Shown in pieces: positions 44,545 through 53,963 of a stretch of DNA of 64,000 nt; position 1 is the stretch's first letter; every line of letters starts with the position of its first letter. The DNA is from Rhodothermus bifroesti (lineage in GTDB: Bacteria; Bacteroidota; Rhodothermia; Rhodothermales; Rhodothermaceae). The position numbers were made by a program, and so were the translations under genes. A model generated the notes under the pieces. That model worked only from the letters and a program-made list of their open reading frames with translations. It ran no database searches and had not been told where the DNA came from. Location of the stretch: the NCBI RefSeq assembly GCF_017908595.1, contig NZ_JAGKTL010000003.1:372001-436000 (forward strand), read 5' to 3'.

Positions 44545-46692
44545 ATGTGGATCCCGGAACGATACCGCAGTACGCGGGGATGCTTACTGTTGTATGTTGC
44601 GCTGGGGATAGCCTTATGGCCGGTACCACTGTTAGGTATGCTGCACGTCGAGGCAGCGGCGCTATGGGCAACGGTGGCTTTTTTTGTGGCAGGATGGTGG
44701 ACGATCGGCTACGTGCGTTTTGGGGGTAACTTGGATGAGGCCCTTAAGGTGCAACTCGGCTTATTGCTGATACCTTGGCTACTGCTCAGCGTGACCACAG
44801 TATGGCGTCCAAACTGCGACTACCTACGGGGTTTGCTATTTTTTATACTTTTCCCACCTGTCAGCGTAGCTTTAGCGGTTGCATTGGCTGGGGCCCTGGA
44901 GGCGATTCGCCTTAGGCGATCGCGGCTATGGTTTGTGGGTGTGGGGCTTGGGCTGATGGTGATACCGGTTTTTTACGACCTGCGATGGCATCCGCAGCTG
45001 TACACCTATAATCATGTTTTTGGAGGCATTCTAGGCCCTATCTATGAGGAAGCGTTGGCTCTAAGGCCAGGTCTGTTTGTGTTTCGAGCTGTTAGCTTGC
45101 TTTGGGCTTTGTGGCTATATGGTGTTTGGCGGTTTTACCAGGCCATTTGGACAGAGCGCTTCGTCTGGTACCGAGCGCAGGTAGGACTGGCATTGTTGCT
45201 AGCGGCCTGCTACCAAATGGCTGAACCTTTAGGGTTTAACACGTCTACCGCTCAGCTAGCCCGGGCGCTGCCAGGCCAGGCCTCTTGGGGTCAGGTGATA
45301 CTGCATTACGATCCACGTTTTTTGAAGCCTGGGATGGCTGCTCACTATGCCCAGAAAGCGGCTTATTTTTATGAACGACTCTTGCAGCAGTTCGATATTA
45401 CAGATCCAGAGCTGGTGCACCTTTGGGTGTTTTCGGATCCAGAGCAGCGGGCGCAACTTACCGGAGCGCGGCAGGCCAGCGTGGCCTTGGTTTGGCTACC
45501 ACAACCCCAGGTGCACTTGTGGCAGGGAGCCTTTGCACGTACGATAGCCCACGAGCTGGTCCATGTCGCGGCTCGGCGTTGGGGAGTGTTGGGGATTTCG
45601 CCACGCATTGGGTTGCTTGAGGGTTTGGCGGTAGCCTTGGAGCCCCCCGACGGTAGGCCAACGCCACATGAACAAGCTGCTGTAGCGGCCGCCATGGTGC
45701 GGGATCCAGAAAGCAGACTTGCTGATCGGGTTGCCACTCTGGTGACACCGCAAGGCTTTTGGACAAGCCGCAGCGCTGTGGCGTATACCCTAGCTGGATC
45801 GTTTGTACGTTTTCTTTGGGACCACTATGGAGCAGATCCCTTGCAACAGGTTTATCGTGGCGCCTCATTTCAGAAAGCTTATGGCCAACCTTTGGAAGCC
45901 CTGCTTAGGCAGTGGCAGCAGATGCTGCAGCTGTTGCCGGCCGTCGACCGCGGTACATGGGCTTATGTAAGGCGGCGTTTTGCGGTGCCTGCACTCATAG
46001 AGCGGCACTGCCCGCACTACGTGCCGCCAGAAGTCCGCGCCTACGAGGCAGCGCAACGCGCCTTGCTTTATGGCGATACCCTGCAGGCATTGCAGCACCT
46101 AGAACGCGTCGGAGAACGTTATCCTTTAGCGCTTGCGCTTTGGGCACGGATTCGGTTGCTACGCGGTGAAGCCCTAGCGGTACTGGAGCGCCTAGGGGAC
46201 CTGTCGGCTTTGTCTAACTGGCTGGTGCTAGCGCGGTACCGAGCCGATGCCTGGGCTTTGTCTGGCTCGGTCGATGCAGCCCGCCGCGCCTATGCCCAGC
46301 TTTACGCTCGGTGGCCCCTGTATGATTGGGAAGGCCGACTCGGGTTGGTGTTGCGCCAACAGATCGCCGATCAGCCCGAAGCATTGCGCAAGTGGTTTCA
46401 GCAGGAAAATGAAGGATGCTGGTGTGAAGCCGAAGTCCTTGACGTATCTTTAGCTCCGAGCTTACCCGATGGCCAATTGCTTTTGCTGCAGAGCTATCTG
46501 GAAATGCAAACAATGATCCGTGCTTGCCGTCAGGGTCGATGGGATGAAGCGCAGCGGCGAGGTGAGCAGCTTTATGCCTTGCTGCAACAGGCGGGTGCTT
46601 ATGCACAGGCAGCCCGGGTCGCAGAAAATTTGGCATGGTACACTTGGCTACAACGCGCGCTTGCGGGGCGGCCTGCCTACTGCTGCTTTTAG
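44545..46692 (+). CDS. Membrane gluzincin protease with C-terminal helical repeats
   Basis: A 715-residue protein with three parts. Residues 1-230 contain about six hydrophobic helices. Residues about 250-450 form a peptidase-MA-like zinc protease domain: H336-E-L-V-H340 is followed 18 residues later by E359 in LLEGLAV, and YTLAGSFVRFLWDHYG at about 414-429 is the expected supporting helix. The rest is helical with TPR-like spacing (ALQHLERVGERYPLALALWARIRLL, SVDAARRAYAQLYARWPLYD). Zinc ligands and general base are all kept, so it should be active, with the catalytic part facing the periplasm by inference. The 3' end overlaps the Plug gene by 58 nt. Confidence 0.75.
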   Translation: MWIPERYRSTRGCLLLYVALGIALWPVPLLGMLHVEAAALWATVAFFVAGWWTIGYVRFGGNLDEALKVQLGLLLIPWLLLSVTTVWRPNCDYLRGLLFFILFPPVSVALAVALAGALEAIRLRRSRLWFVGVGLGLMVIPVFYDLRWHPQLYTYNHVFGGILGPIYEEALALRPGLFVFRAVSLLWALWLYGVWRFYQAIWTERFVWYRAQVGLALLLAACYQMAEPLGFNTSTAQLARALPGQASWGQVILHYDPRFLKPGMAAHYAQKAAYFYERLLQQFDITDPELVHLWVFSDPEQRAQLTGARQASVALVWLPQPQVHLWQGAFARTIAHELVHVAARRWGVLGISPRIGLLEGLAVALEPPDGRPTPHEQAAVAAAMVRDPESRLADRVATLVTPQGFWTSRSAVAYTLAGSFVRFLWDHYGADPLQQVYRGASFQKAYGQPLEALLRQWQQMLQLLPAVDRGTWAYVRRRFAVPALIERHCPHYVPPEVRAYEAAQRALLYGDTLQALQHLERVGERYPLALALWARIRLLRGEALAVLERLGDLSALSNWLVLARYRADAWALSGSVDAARRAYAQLYARWPLYDWEGRLGLVLRQQIADQPEALRKWFQQENEGCWCEAEVLDVSLAPSLPDGQLLLLQSYLEMQTMIRACRQGRWDEAQRRGEQLYALLQQAGAYAQAARVAENLAWYTWLQRALAGRPAYCCF

Positions 46693-47951
46693 TGGGAGCC
46701 TGTGCCGCAACCCAAGAGGCTGGACAGCCTGTAGGCGCTGCTCGTGCGCAACATGCACCAACACTACCTAGCAGGATAGGCCCGGGTTTGCTCCCAGATG
46801 GAGAAGCGGTGGGATTGGTGCAGCTCTACCAAGGAGAAGATGAGCGCCAGTGGCCGATCTTACGCCTAGGAAGCCGCGATTATTTGACCCTAAGCTTTGA
46901 TCTTTTGGCGGCCCAGGCACGGCCGCTTTCGATTTACTTTTATCATGCCGATTACCGTTGGCAGCGCGACCTATTGCCCGCAGAGTATCTGGCGTCGTTT
47001 CACCGAGACGATCTGCTGGCGGCTGAACCTTCGATCCATACTGACTTGGCCTACCAGCATTACGTGTATCGCTTCCCTAACGAAAGCATCCAGTTTCGGC
47101 TAAGCGGGAACTACATTCTTCGGGTGACCGAACAAGGGCAGGAAGATGCCGTTTTGTTTGAGCGAGCGTTTTTTGTGGTTGAGCCCAGGTTACAGGTGGA
47201 GCTCGCTTTCGATGCGTTTCTGGGGAGTCAGGCTGCGCAGCAGGTGCGGCCGCTAGCTCGCTTCCAGGTGCCCGTTGAAATGAGTGCCGCAGTGTTCGAC
47301 TTTACGGTTTGCTTTGCCCGTAACGGAGGTTTTGAAGCAGTGCGCTGCAGCCGACGGCCACTTTTGGACGAACAGCCTATGGTGAGTTTTACGTTAGCAC
47401 CTGAAGAAGCTTTTCCACCGGAGCCTGCCGACTATTTTCTGGACCTAAGCACCTTGCAACCCGGAGGGCGCATTCAGCGTGTCGACCGAGGCACGCAGCC
47501 GCCGGAGGTGTGGTTGGAGCCGGATTACGTACGTTTTGGCGGAAGTGATGTCGAGCCGCTTTTGGCTGGGCAGTCGGTGGTAACCGCGGTAGTGCGTGAT
47601 GCGCCTGGCGATCCTAGCGTGGCTGCCGCGTATGTGCGGGTACGTTTTCGATTGGTGCCTGAGCGACCTTTGGGCCGAGAAGTATTTCTCATAGGCAGTT
47701 TTTCAGGATGGCAAGTGCGACCTGCTTATCGAATGCGCTGGCATCCAGAGCAGCGTTACTATGAAGGAGAAGCCTTGGTGAAGCAGGGTTGGCATGCTTA
47801 CCGCTATGTGCTTGGCGGCGACGTTGCATTGCGGGCAAATGCACAAGCAATGCCGCGCTCGGAAAATGTATACACTGCCTTGGTGTACTTTCGCGACAGC
47901 AGCCGCGGCACCGATCGGCTCCTTGGGATAGGGAATCAAACCGCACCGTAA
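46635..47951 (+). CDS. Type IX secretion Plug-type lipoprotein (DUF5103)
   Basis: A 438-residue protein of the DUF5103/T9SS Plug family, whose characterised member blocks the SprA/Sov translocon pore in its resting state. A lipoprotein signal is visible: a Leu-rich core, then LVGAC with Cys at residue 23. The family segments follow, VGLVQLYQGEDERQWPILRLGSRDYLTLSFDLL, LSIYFYHADYRWQRDLLPAEYLASFHRDD and YRFPNESIQFRLSGNYILRV. The C-terminal 90 residues include an early-set/CBM48-like stretch, VFLIGSFSGWQVRPAYRMRW. It overlaps the protease gene and supports a working T9SS, as does the cargo protein at 3.3-5.5 kb. Confidence 0.82.
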   Translation: MVHLATTRACGAACLLLLLVGACAATQEAGQPVGAARAQHAPTLPSRIGPGLLPDGEAVGLVQLYQGEDERQWPILRLGSRDYLTLSFDLLAAQARPLSIYFYHADYRWQRDLLPAEYLASFHRDDLLAAEPSIHTDLAYQHYVYRFPNESIQFRLSGNYILRVTEQGQEDAVLFERAFFVVEPRLQVELAFDAFLGSQAAQQVRPLARFQVPVEMSAAVFDFTVCFARNGGFEAVRCSRRPLLDEQPMVSFTLAPEEAFPPEPADYFLDLSTLQPGGRIQRVDRGTQPPEVWLEPDYVRFGGSDVEPLLAGQSVVTAVVRDAPGDPSVAAAYVRVRFRLVPERPLGREVFLIGSFSGWQVRPAYRMRWHPEQRYYEGEALVKQGWHAYRYVLGGDVALRANAQAMPRSENVYTALVYFRDSSRGTDRLLGIGNQTAP

Positions 47952-47999
47952 AACGTTTACGCGGACGTTTTTGCCTACTAACCCTGAAAGCTTGCCGCG

Positions 48000-49382
48000 A
48001 TGCCACTGGTTCTTTTGGGGATAGGCCTCTATGTGCTCATGCAACTCTTTATAGGGGCCTGGGTCTCTCGGCGCATTCGTACAGAAGCCGACTACTTGCT
48101 TGCCGGACGTAGCTTAGGCTATGGTTTGACGACCTTTACGGTGTTTGCTACGTGGTTTGGAGCCGAGACCTGTATTGGTTCCGCAGGATCTATTTACGCC
48201 GAAGGTCTGGCTGGAGGAACAGCAGATCCTTTTGGCTATGGGCTTTGTTTGCTGTTCATGGGGCTGTTTTTTGCGGTGCCGCTTTGGCGACGTGGCCTAA
48301 CCACGCTGGCCGACCTGTTTCGGCAGCGTTACAGCGTTCGGGTTGAGCGTTTAGCCGTGCTGCTATTGGTGCCTACCGGACTGCTGTGGGCTGCTGCACA
48401 AATCCGTGCCTTTGGGCAGGTGCTGGCTGCTTCTTCGGGGTGGAATGTTGAGCTGACGATCACGTTGGCGGCTTTGGTGGTGATTGTTTACACCATCTCT
48501 GGTGGGCTGCTAGCCGATGCGTGGACCGACCTCATCCAAGGGATTGCGTTGATTATTGGCCTAGGGGTACTGGGCGTTGCGGTATGGCAGCAACAGGGCG
48601 AAATGCTGCTGCAGGTGCCTGCCGAACGCATCAACCCCTTTCACGGCTATGATAGCTGGTGGGATGCGGCAGAAGCATGGGCGATTCCTGTCTTTGGCTC
48701 GGTGCTTTCGGCTGAGCTTGTATCGCGCATTTTGGGGGCTCGATCTGCAGAAGTTGCTCGACGCTCTTCCCTGATAGCCTCAGGTATTTACTTGCTGGTA
48801 GGACTGATCCCGGTTTCCTTAGGGCTGATGGGGCCTATGATTCTTCCTGGGCTAGAGCATCCGGAACAACTCCTGCCGCGCTTGGCTGGGCAATACCTGC
48901 CAACGCTGCTTTACGTCGCTTTTGCTGGGGCCCTGGTATCGGCCATTTTGTCGACGGTCGACAGTGCATTGCTGGTAGCTTCCTCTTTGGTTTCCCATAA
49001 CCTAGTGGTTCCTCTGCTTCCCGGGCTTTCAGAGCGGCAAAAGGTGTGGATTGCTCGAGGGGGGGTAGCCCTCTTTGGGGTGATCGCATATATCATGGCC
49101 CTCTATGCTGAGGGTGTGTATGCTTTGGTTGAAGAAGCTTCGGCGTTTGGCAGTGCTGGCTTGTTTGTGGTAATCCTGTTTGGGCTGTTTTCACGCTATG
49201 GCGGGGAGTGGACGGCACTAGCCACTCTGGGAGCCGGGATTACCAGTTGGGTTTTAGGTGCTTACATTTTTGAGTGGCCCCATCCGTATCTCACTTCGCT
49301 GGGCACGGCATTCTCGGTTTATCTGCTAGGGATGTTGCTGGAACGGATGCCGATACGTGCCGAATCGGTATCCACTTCTTAA
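48000..49382 (+). CDS. Sodium:solute symporter (SSS family)
   Basis: A 460-residue transporter with about 12-13 hydrophobic helices. Family features are ADYLLAGRSLGYGLTTFTVFATWFGAETCIGSAGSIYAEG, the helix-2/3 region PLWRRGLTTLADLFRQRYSVRVERLAVL, YTISGGLLADAWTDLIQG, and ILSTVDSALLVASSLVSHNL, which carries Ser/Thr residues of the Na2 sodium site. The substrate (sugar, amino acid, or carboxylate) cannot be told from sequence. It begins 48 nt after the Plug gene. Confidence 0.9.
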   Translation: MPLVLLGIGLYVLMQLFIGAWVSRRIRTEADYLLAGRSLGYGLTTFTVFATWFGAETCIGSAGSIYAEGLAGGTADPFGYGLCLLFMGLFFAVPLWRRGLTTLADLFRQRYSVRVERLAVLLLVPTGLLWAAAQIRAFGQVLAASSGWNVELTITLAALVVIVYTISGGLLADAWTDLIQGIALIIGLGVLGVAVWQQQGEMLLQVPAERINPFHGYDSWWDAAEAWAIPVFGSVLSAELVSRILGARSAEVARRSSLIASGIYLLVGLIPVSLGLMGPMILPGLEHPEQLLPRLAGQYLPTLLYVAFAGALVSAILSTVDSALLVASSLVSHNLVVPLLPGLSERQKVWIARGGVALFGVIAYIMALYAEGVYALVEEASAFGSAGLFVVILFGLFSRYGGEWTALATLGAGITSWVLGAYIFEWPHPYLTSLGTAFSVYLLGMLLERMPIRAESVSTS

Positions 49383-49413
49383 AAAAGTGGGGAAGCCGCT
49401 TGGGCTTCCCCAC
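49381..49413 (-). terminator. Terminator after the DegP gene
   Basis: GTGGGGAAGCC at 49387-49397 pairs with GGCTTCCCCAC at 49403-49413. On the minus strand it is followed by TTTTTT (49386-49381), so it ends the degP-type gene 26 nt past its stop. The hairpin also stands just after the symporter stop on plus. Confidence 0.9.
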
Positions 49414-49438
49414 GGGCTACCCCAAATCGCTAAAAGGC

Positions 49439-50974
49439 TTAAGAAGGTTTGCGTAGTGCAGTAACGAGCGTGCCGTTCGACTGCGGGTCCCGTACGCGCA
49501 GCAGAAACATAGCTCCAGGCTTAATGGCTTTGTAAACCTGCTCAAACTCCCGCACATTGCGCACCGGTTTGCGGTCGACTTCGATGATCAGAAGGCCGCT
49601 GCGCAAGTTGGCTTCGCGGTAAGCGGCGCTGGCAGGATCCACATCCGTAATAAGCACGCCTTGCACATCGGTGTTTTCTAGGCCAAAGCGCTGCGCCAAC
49701 GCCGGCGTCAGGTCGGCAATCGAGATGCCTAGCTCTTGTTTGAGCTTAGAGGCTGAGCCTTCTCCGCCGCTAGGAGAAGGACTGCTGGAGGCTGTCGGGT
49801 TGTCTGCCGGTGCAGAACCCAGGCGTACGGTAACCGTGCGCTTTTCTCCGTCGCGGTTGATCGTGATTTTGATTTCTTCGCCTGGTTTGCGCGTACCAAT
49901 CAGTTTAGAAAGCTGCAGCGAATTGGTTAGCTCTTGCCCATCGACGGCAACGATAATGTCGCCTGGCCGGATGCCTGCTTTTTCGGCGGCTGAGCCTTCC
50001 TCAACCGAAACCACCTGAGCTGCGCCATGAGGCAGGTTGAGCGCGCGGATCACCGCCGGCGAGGCTGCTGTGTATTGCACCCCGAGCCGTGCCCGTTCTA
50101 CCCTGCCGCTTGCGATAAGCTGGGGTACCACGTATTGTACCACGTCCACTGGGATGGCAAAGCCAATGCCCTGATAGCCTCCCGTACGGGTCATAATAGC
50201 CGTGTTGATCCCAATCAGCTCTCCGCGCAGGTTGACCAGCGGGCCGCCCGAGTTGCCTGGGTTAATGGCAGCATCGGTCTGGATGTAGTTTTGCACTGCT
50301 TGGCCAAAGCTCGTGTAGCGGTTAATCGCACTGATGATGCCCGCGGTTACCGTATTGCTCAGCTGCTCAGAAAGGGGTGATCCAAAGGCCAGTACCCATT
50401 GCCCTACGCGGATTGTGCTTGCATCGCCCATGGAGATGTAGGGCAGGTTCTGGGCCTCGATCTTGAGCACAGCCAGGTCGCTTTGAGGATCAGTGCCTAC
50501 AATCTTGGCGCTATAGGTGCTGCCATCGAACAGCACCACCTGCAGCTCGTCGGCCCCCTCAACAACGTGGTTGTTGGTGACCACGTAACCGTCGGCACGA
50601 ATGATCACCCCCGAGCCTAAGCCCTGCGAGCGAAACTCTTCAGGCTGATTGGGAATGCGGAAGTTGAAAAAGTCCTCAAACGGTGTTCCCTCAAACGGAT
50701 TCCACGTAAAGGGCCGGCGGCGGATAATCTTTTCAGAGCGAATCTGGACCACGGTAGGATTCACCCGCTCCGCTACGGCGATGAACGCTTCCTCGAGCGA
50801 GCTGGCATCCAGGTTCGTTAAGCGTGTGCCACCGGTTTCTTGGCTGGCCAGTGTGGGGGTAGTGGCACGTTCTCCCAGGCCCAACAGGTTAGCTCCGGCT
50901 GTGGTAAACAGCACGCCGGCCAGAAAAGCGATAACCAGCAGCGCCACAATCGACAGCGTACGTTTGCGTTGCAT
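49439..50974 (-). CDS. degP: Periplasmic serine protease of the DegP/HtrA family
   Basis: A 511-residue HtrA protease/chaperone. A signal anchor lies at about 7-27. The trypsin-like domain has the catalytic triad H136 (VVTNNHVVEG), D166 (DPQSDLAVLKIE) and S242 (INPGNSGGPLVN). Two PDZ domains follow at about 280-380 and 410-505, separated by a Ser/Pro-rich linker (SSSPSPSGGEG). It degrades or refolds misfolded envelope proteins. Length and two PDZ domains match DegP/DegQ rather than DegS. A terminator follows; the upstream fumarase gene ends in its own terminator, so it probably has its own promoter in 50975-51060. Confidence 0.95.
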   Translation of the reverse strand: MQRKRTLSIVALLVIAFLAGVLFTTAGANLLGLGERATTPTLASQETGGTRLTNLDASSLEEAFIAVAERVNPTVVQIRSEKIIRRRPFTWNPFEGTPFEDFFNFRIPNQPEEFRSQGLGSGVIIRADGYVVTNNHVVEGADELQVVLFDGSTYSAKIVGTDPQSDLAVLKIEAQNLPYISMGDASTIRVGQWVLAFGSPLSEQLSNTVTAGIISAINRYTSFGQAVQNYIQTDAAINPGNSGGPLVNLRGELIGINTAIMTRTGGYQGIGFAIPVDVVQYVVPQLIASGRVERARLGVQYTAASPAVIRALNLPHGAAQVVSVEEGSAAEKAGIRPGDIIVAVDGQELTNSLQLSKLIGTRKPGEEIKITINRDGEKRTVTVRLGSAPADNPTASSSPSPSGGEGSASKLKQELGISIADLTPALAQRFGLENTDVQGVLITDVDPASAAYREANLRSGLLIIEVDRKPVRNVREFEQVYKAIKPGAMFLLRVRDPQSNGTLVTALRKPS

Positions 50975-51060
50975 AGCAGCAAGTAGGTTTTAGGGTTGGC
51001 AAGCTGTGTAGCCTTGTGCCGGAAAAGAAACGATGCGAAGCTGTCGTTTCGTATAAACAA

Positions 51061-51092
51061 CAACGCGCAGGCCGTTTTGTGCCTGCGCGTTG
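51061..51092 (-). terminator. Terminator after fumC
   Basis: CAACGCGCAGGC at 51061-51072 pairs with GCCTGCGCGTTG at 51081-51092 around CGTTTTGT. On the minus strand it is followed by TTGTTTATAC, a T-rich tail, 20 nt past the fumC stop. Confidence 0.85.
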
Positions 51093-51111
51093 TGGAGAGA
51101 CAGCCAGCAGG

Positions 51112-52512
51112 CTATTTACCTGGAATGCCAGGCTCGGTCATTTCACGGACATTCAACACGCGGTCGAGTTCTTCATCAGACAACAGGCCCATTTCCTTGA
51201 CCACTTCACGGACCGACTTGCGCTCCCGAGCTGCACGTTTGGCCACCTCGGCGGCCTTGTCGTAACCAAGGATAGGATTCAGGGCCGTCGCAATAGAAGG
51301 ATTACGTTCAAGCAACTCGCGGCAGCGTTCGCGATCCGCTTCAATACCTTCGATGCACTTAGTGCGAAAAACTTCGCAACCATTTGTCAAAAGCTGGATG
51401 CTTTCGAGCAAGGCATAGGCCATGACAGGCATCATCGTGTTCAGCTCAAAGTTGCCGTGCTGGCCACCGATGGTAACGGTTAGGTGGTTGCCCATAACGC
51501 GGGCGCAGATCATCATTAAGGCTTCGTTGTGCACCGGATTGACTTTTCCGGGCATGATCGACGAGCCAGGCTGCACAGCCGGCAGCCGGATTTCTGCCAA
51601 TCCACTGGTAGGACCGCTGGCCAGCCAGCGAATGTCGTTGGCGATTTTCATGAGCGCTACGGCTAGCGTGTTCAGTGCGCCTGAGACCGAGACATAGGCG
51701 TCTTTGCTGCCTTGCGCCTCGAAATGATTTTCTGCTTCGCGAAAGGGCAGGCCTGTTAGGTCACTGATGTGTTCTATAGCCCGTGGGGGAAAGTCGGGAT
51801 GCCGGTTAATGCCGGTGCCTGTTGCGGTGCCGCCTAAAGCCAGCTCGGCCAGTTCGTGCGAGGCGGTGCGTAGCCGACGAATGGCATGGTCAATCTGGGC
51901 CGCATAGCCACTAAATTCTTGGCCTAGACGCACCGGGGTCGCATCCATTAAGTGGGTGCGGCCACTTTTCAGCACGTCGTCGAACTGTACGGCTTTTTCT
52001 TGAAGGGCGGCCCGCAAGCGCAACAATGCCGGGATCAGTTCATTTTCCAGTGCGACACGGGCCGCAATGTGCATGGCAGTAGGAATGACGTCGTTTGATG
52101 ATTGCGACATGTTGACGTCATCGTTGGGGTGAACGAGCTTGCTGCCCCGCTGCCCCCCGAGCAGTTCAGTAGCCAAGTTGGCGATCACTTCATTAGCATT
52201 CATGTTGGTCGAGGTCCCACTACCGGTTTGAAACACATCGACCACAAACTGATCATCGAGCTCGCCACTGATGACGCGTAACGCCGCTTTTTCGATAGCT
52301 TCAGCTTTGTCAGCTGCCAACAGACCCAGCGCTCGGTTAGCTCGGGCTGCTGCTAGTTTGATAATCCCCAGGGCTTCAATGAACCGGCGCGGAAAGCGTA
52401 TTCCGCTAATTGGAAAGTTTTCTACGGCCCGTTGGGTTTGGGCGCCGTAAAGCGCATCGGCTGGGACGCGCACTTCGCCCAGCGAATCGCGTTCAATGCG
52501 GTAGCTTGGCAT
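51112..52512 (-). CDS. fumC: Class II fumarate hydratase
   Basis: A 466-residue fumarase/aspartase superfamily enzyme interconverting fumarate and malate in the TCA cycle. It begins RIERDSLGEVRVPADALYGAQTQRAVENFPISG. It has the TGSGTSTNMNANEV and SQSSNDVIPTAMHIA loops, the KSGRTHLMDATPVRLGQEF stretch with the catalytic His, and the superfamily signature GSSIMPGKVNPV. The overall pattern fits FumC rather than aspartase. ATG 52512 matches the family start; a longer frame from 52599 adds an unusual 29-residue extension. Confidence 0.94.
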   Translation of the reverse strand: MPSYRIERDSLGEVRVPADALYGAQTQRAVENFPISGIRFPRRFIEALGIIKLAAARANRALGLLAADKAEAIEKAALRVISGELDDQFVVDVFQTGSGTSTNMNANEVIANLATELLGGQRGSKLVHPNDDVNMSQSSNDVIPTAMHIAARVALENELIPALLRLRAALQEKAVQFDDVLKSGRTHLMDATPVRLGQEFSGYAAQIDHAIRRLRTASHELAELALGGTATGTGINRHPDFPPRAIEHISDLTGLPFREAENHFEAQGSKDAYVSVSGALNTLAVALMKIANDIRWLASGPTSGLAEIRLPAVQPGSSIMPGKVNPVHNEALMMICARVMGNHLTVTIGGQHGNFELNTMMPVMAYALLESIQLLTNGCEVFRTKCIEGIEADRERCRELLERNPSIATALNPILGYDKAAEVAKRAARERKSVREVVKEMGLLSDEELDRVLNVREMTEPGIPGK

Positions 52513-52677
52513 GGCTGCATTGGCATTTTCGGTGACACAGCGTGCGTATAAACTACGATCGATTAGGCGGAAAAAGGACCATAAGTGACGCGGCGGCATT
52601 TTTTAGCGCTTTTTTTGGCGAGCACATAAGCAAGGGATTTTTGTAGATTAGGCAGCGGTAATAGTGCCGAAGTTTTT

Positions 52678-53541
52678 ATGGAAGTGATTCAGACCGTGGC
52701 AGCCATGCAAGCCCATGCCGAAGCGCGGCGACGCGAAGGACGCCGGCTGGCTTTGGTGCCTACGATGGGCGCGTTGCACGAGGGCCACTTGACCCTAGTA
52801 AGCGCGGCTCGCTGCCATGCCGACCACGTCACCGTATCGATCTTCGTCAATCCCACGCAGTTTGGGCCTGGTGAAGATTACGCGCGCTATCCACGCCAGT
52901 TAGCACGTGATGTGGCTGCCTTAGAGGCGTTAGGTGTGGATGTGGTATTTGCTCCTTCGGTTGCTGAGATGTATCCCGAAGGGCCCGAGGCAAACCTCAC
53001 TTGGGTCTATGTGGAACGGCTCGATGCGCACCTATGCGGTCGCTACCGGCCTGGGCATTTCCGAGGGGTGACAACGGTCGTGGCCAAGCTCTTTAACATT
53101 TGTAAGCCCCATGTAGCCGTTTTTGGGCTTAAAGACGCCCAGCAATTTCAAATTATCCGACGTATGGTGCGCGACCTGCACTACGATATCGAACTGATCG
53201 GTGTGCCAACGGTGCGGGCTGCAGATGGTCTGGCGCTCTCGTCGCGCAATGCGTACCTAACGCCAGAAGAACGAACGCAAGCAGTGGTGCTCTCGCAAGC
53301 CATTGAGGCTGCCCAGCAGGCTATTCGTCAAGGGGAACAGCGGGTAGAGGCTATTGTTGAAGCCATGCGTCAAACGTTGGCACGTGCGCCATTAGCACGC
53401 GTGCAATATGCTGAGGTGGTCGATGCGGAGACGCTCCAGCCAGTTGACCGCATCATGCCCGGACAGCAGGTGTTGATAGGTGTTGCTGTATTTTTTGGAC
53501 AAACCCGCCTGATCGACAGTGCGTTTGTTGAGGTCCCTTAA
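52678..53541 (+). CDS. panC: Pantothenate synthetase
   Basis: A 287-residue enzyme that joins pantoate and beta-alanine with ATP in pantothenate and CoA synthesis. Motifs are LVPTMGALHEGHLTLVSAA (the HxGH nucleotide-binding site), VSIFVNPTQFGPGEDYARYPR, GRYRPGHFRGVTTVVAKLFN, FGLKDAQQFQIIRRM and the KMSKS-like LALSSRNAYLTPEER. The full family length is present. panD follows 17 nt later, so the two supply consecutive inputs for pantothenate. Confidence 0.96.
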   Translation: MEVIQTVAAMQAHAEARRREGRRLALVPTMGALHEGHLTLVSAARCHADHVTVSIFVNPTQFGPGEDYARYPRQLARDVAALEALGVDVVFAPSVAEMYPEGPEANLTWVYVERLDAHLCGRYRPGHFRGVTTVVAKLFNICKPHVAVFGLKDAQQFQIIRRMVRDLHYDIELIGVPTVRAADGLALSSRNAYLTPEERTQAVVLSQAIEAAQQAIRQGEQRVEAIVEAMRQTLARAPLARVQYAEVVDAETLQPVDRIMPGQQVLIGVAVFFGQTRLIDSAFVEVP

Positions 53542-53558
53542 ATCTTCCCGGTCTACAC

Positions 53559-53963
53559 ATGACGATCACCATGTTTCGCGCGAAGCTGCATGGGCTTCGC
53601 GTCACCGATGCGGATCTGTATTATGAGGGATCAATTACCATCGACGAAGAGCTCTTGGAACTAGCGGGCATTCTGCCCTACGAGAAGGTACAGGTCGTCA
53701 ACGTAAACAACGGGGATCGTCTAGAAACGTACACGATTCCTGGTAGGCGAGGGAGCCGGATCGTCTGCCTAAATGGTCCAGCTGCCCGTAGAGCGGTACG
53801 AGGCGACCAGGTGTTGGTGATCGCGTATGCCCAAATGACCCCTGAAGAAGCACAGCAGCATCGGGCCCGTGTGGTGCTTGTGAGTGAACAGAACGAACCC
53901 CAGCAGATCTTGGAGTATGCCGTGTCGCCTTCTACAGTGGTTGAAAACGGGGCTAGGGTATGA
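53559..53963 (+). CDS. panD: Aspartate 1-decarboxylase (pyruvoyl type)
   Basis: A 134-residue proenzyme that makes beta-alanine from aspartate. Self-cleavage should occur between Gly24 and Ser25 in LYYEGSITID, turning Ser25 into the pyruvoyl group. NNGDRLETYTIPGRRGSRIVCLNGPAARRAVRGDQVLVIAYAQ completes the fold. The ATG at 53559 places Ser25 at the standard number; an ATG at 53571 is a possible shorter start. Its end overlaps the WG-repeat gene as ATGA. Confidence 0.95.
   Translation: MTITMFRAKLHGLRVTDADLYYEGSITIDEELLELAGILPYEKVQVVNVNNGDRLETYTIPGRRGSRIVCLNGPAARRAVRGDQVLVIAYAQMTPEEAQQHRARVVLVSEQNEPQQILEYAVSPSTVVENGARV

Noticed and set aside
45256-45868. Minus-strand frames within the gluzincin gene
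   Set aside because: They are antisense shadows with no domain and unlikely composition.
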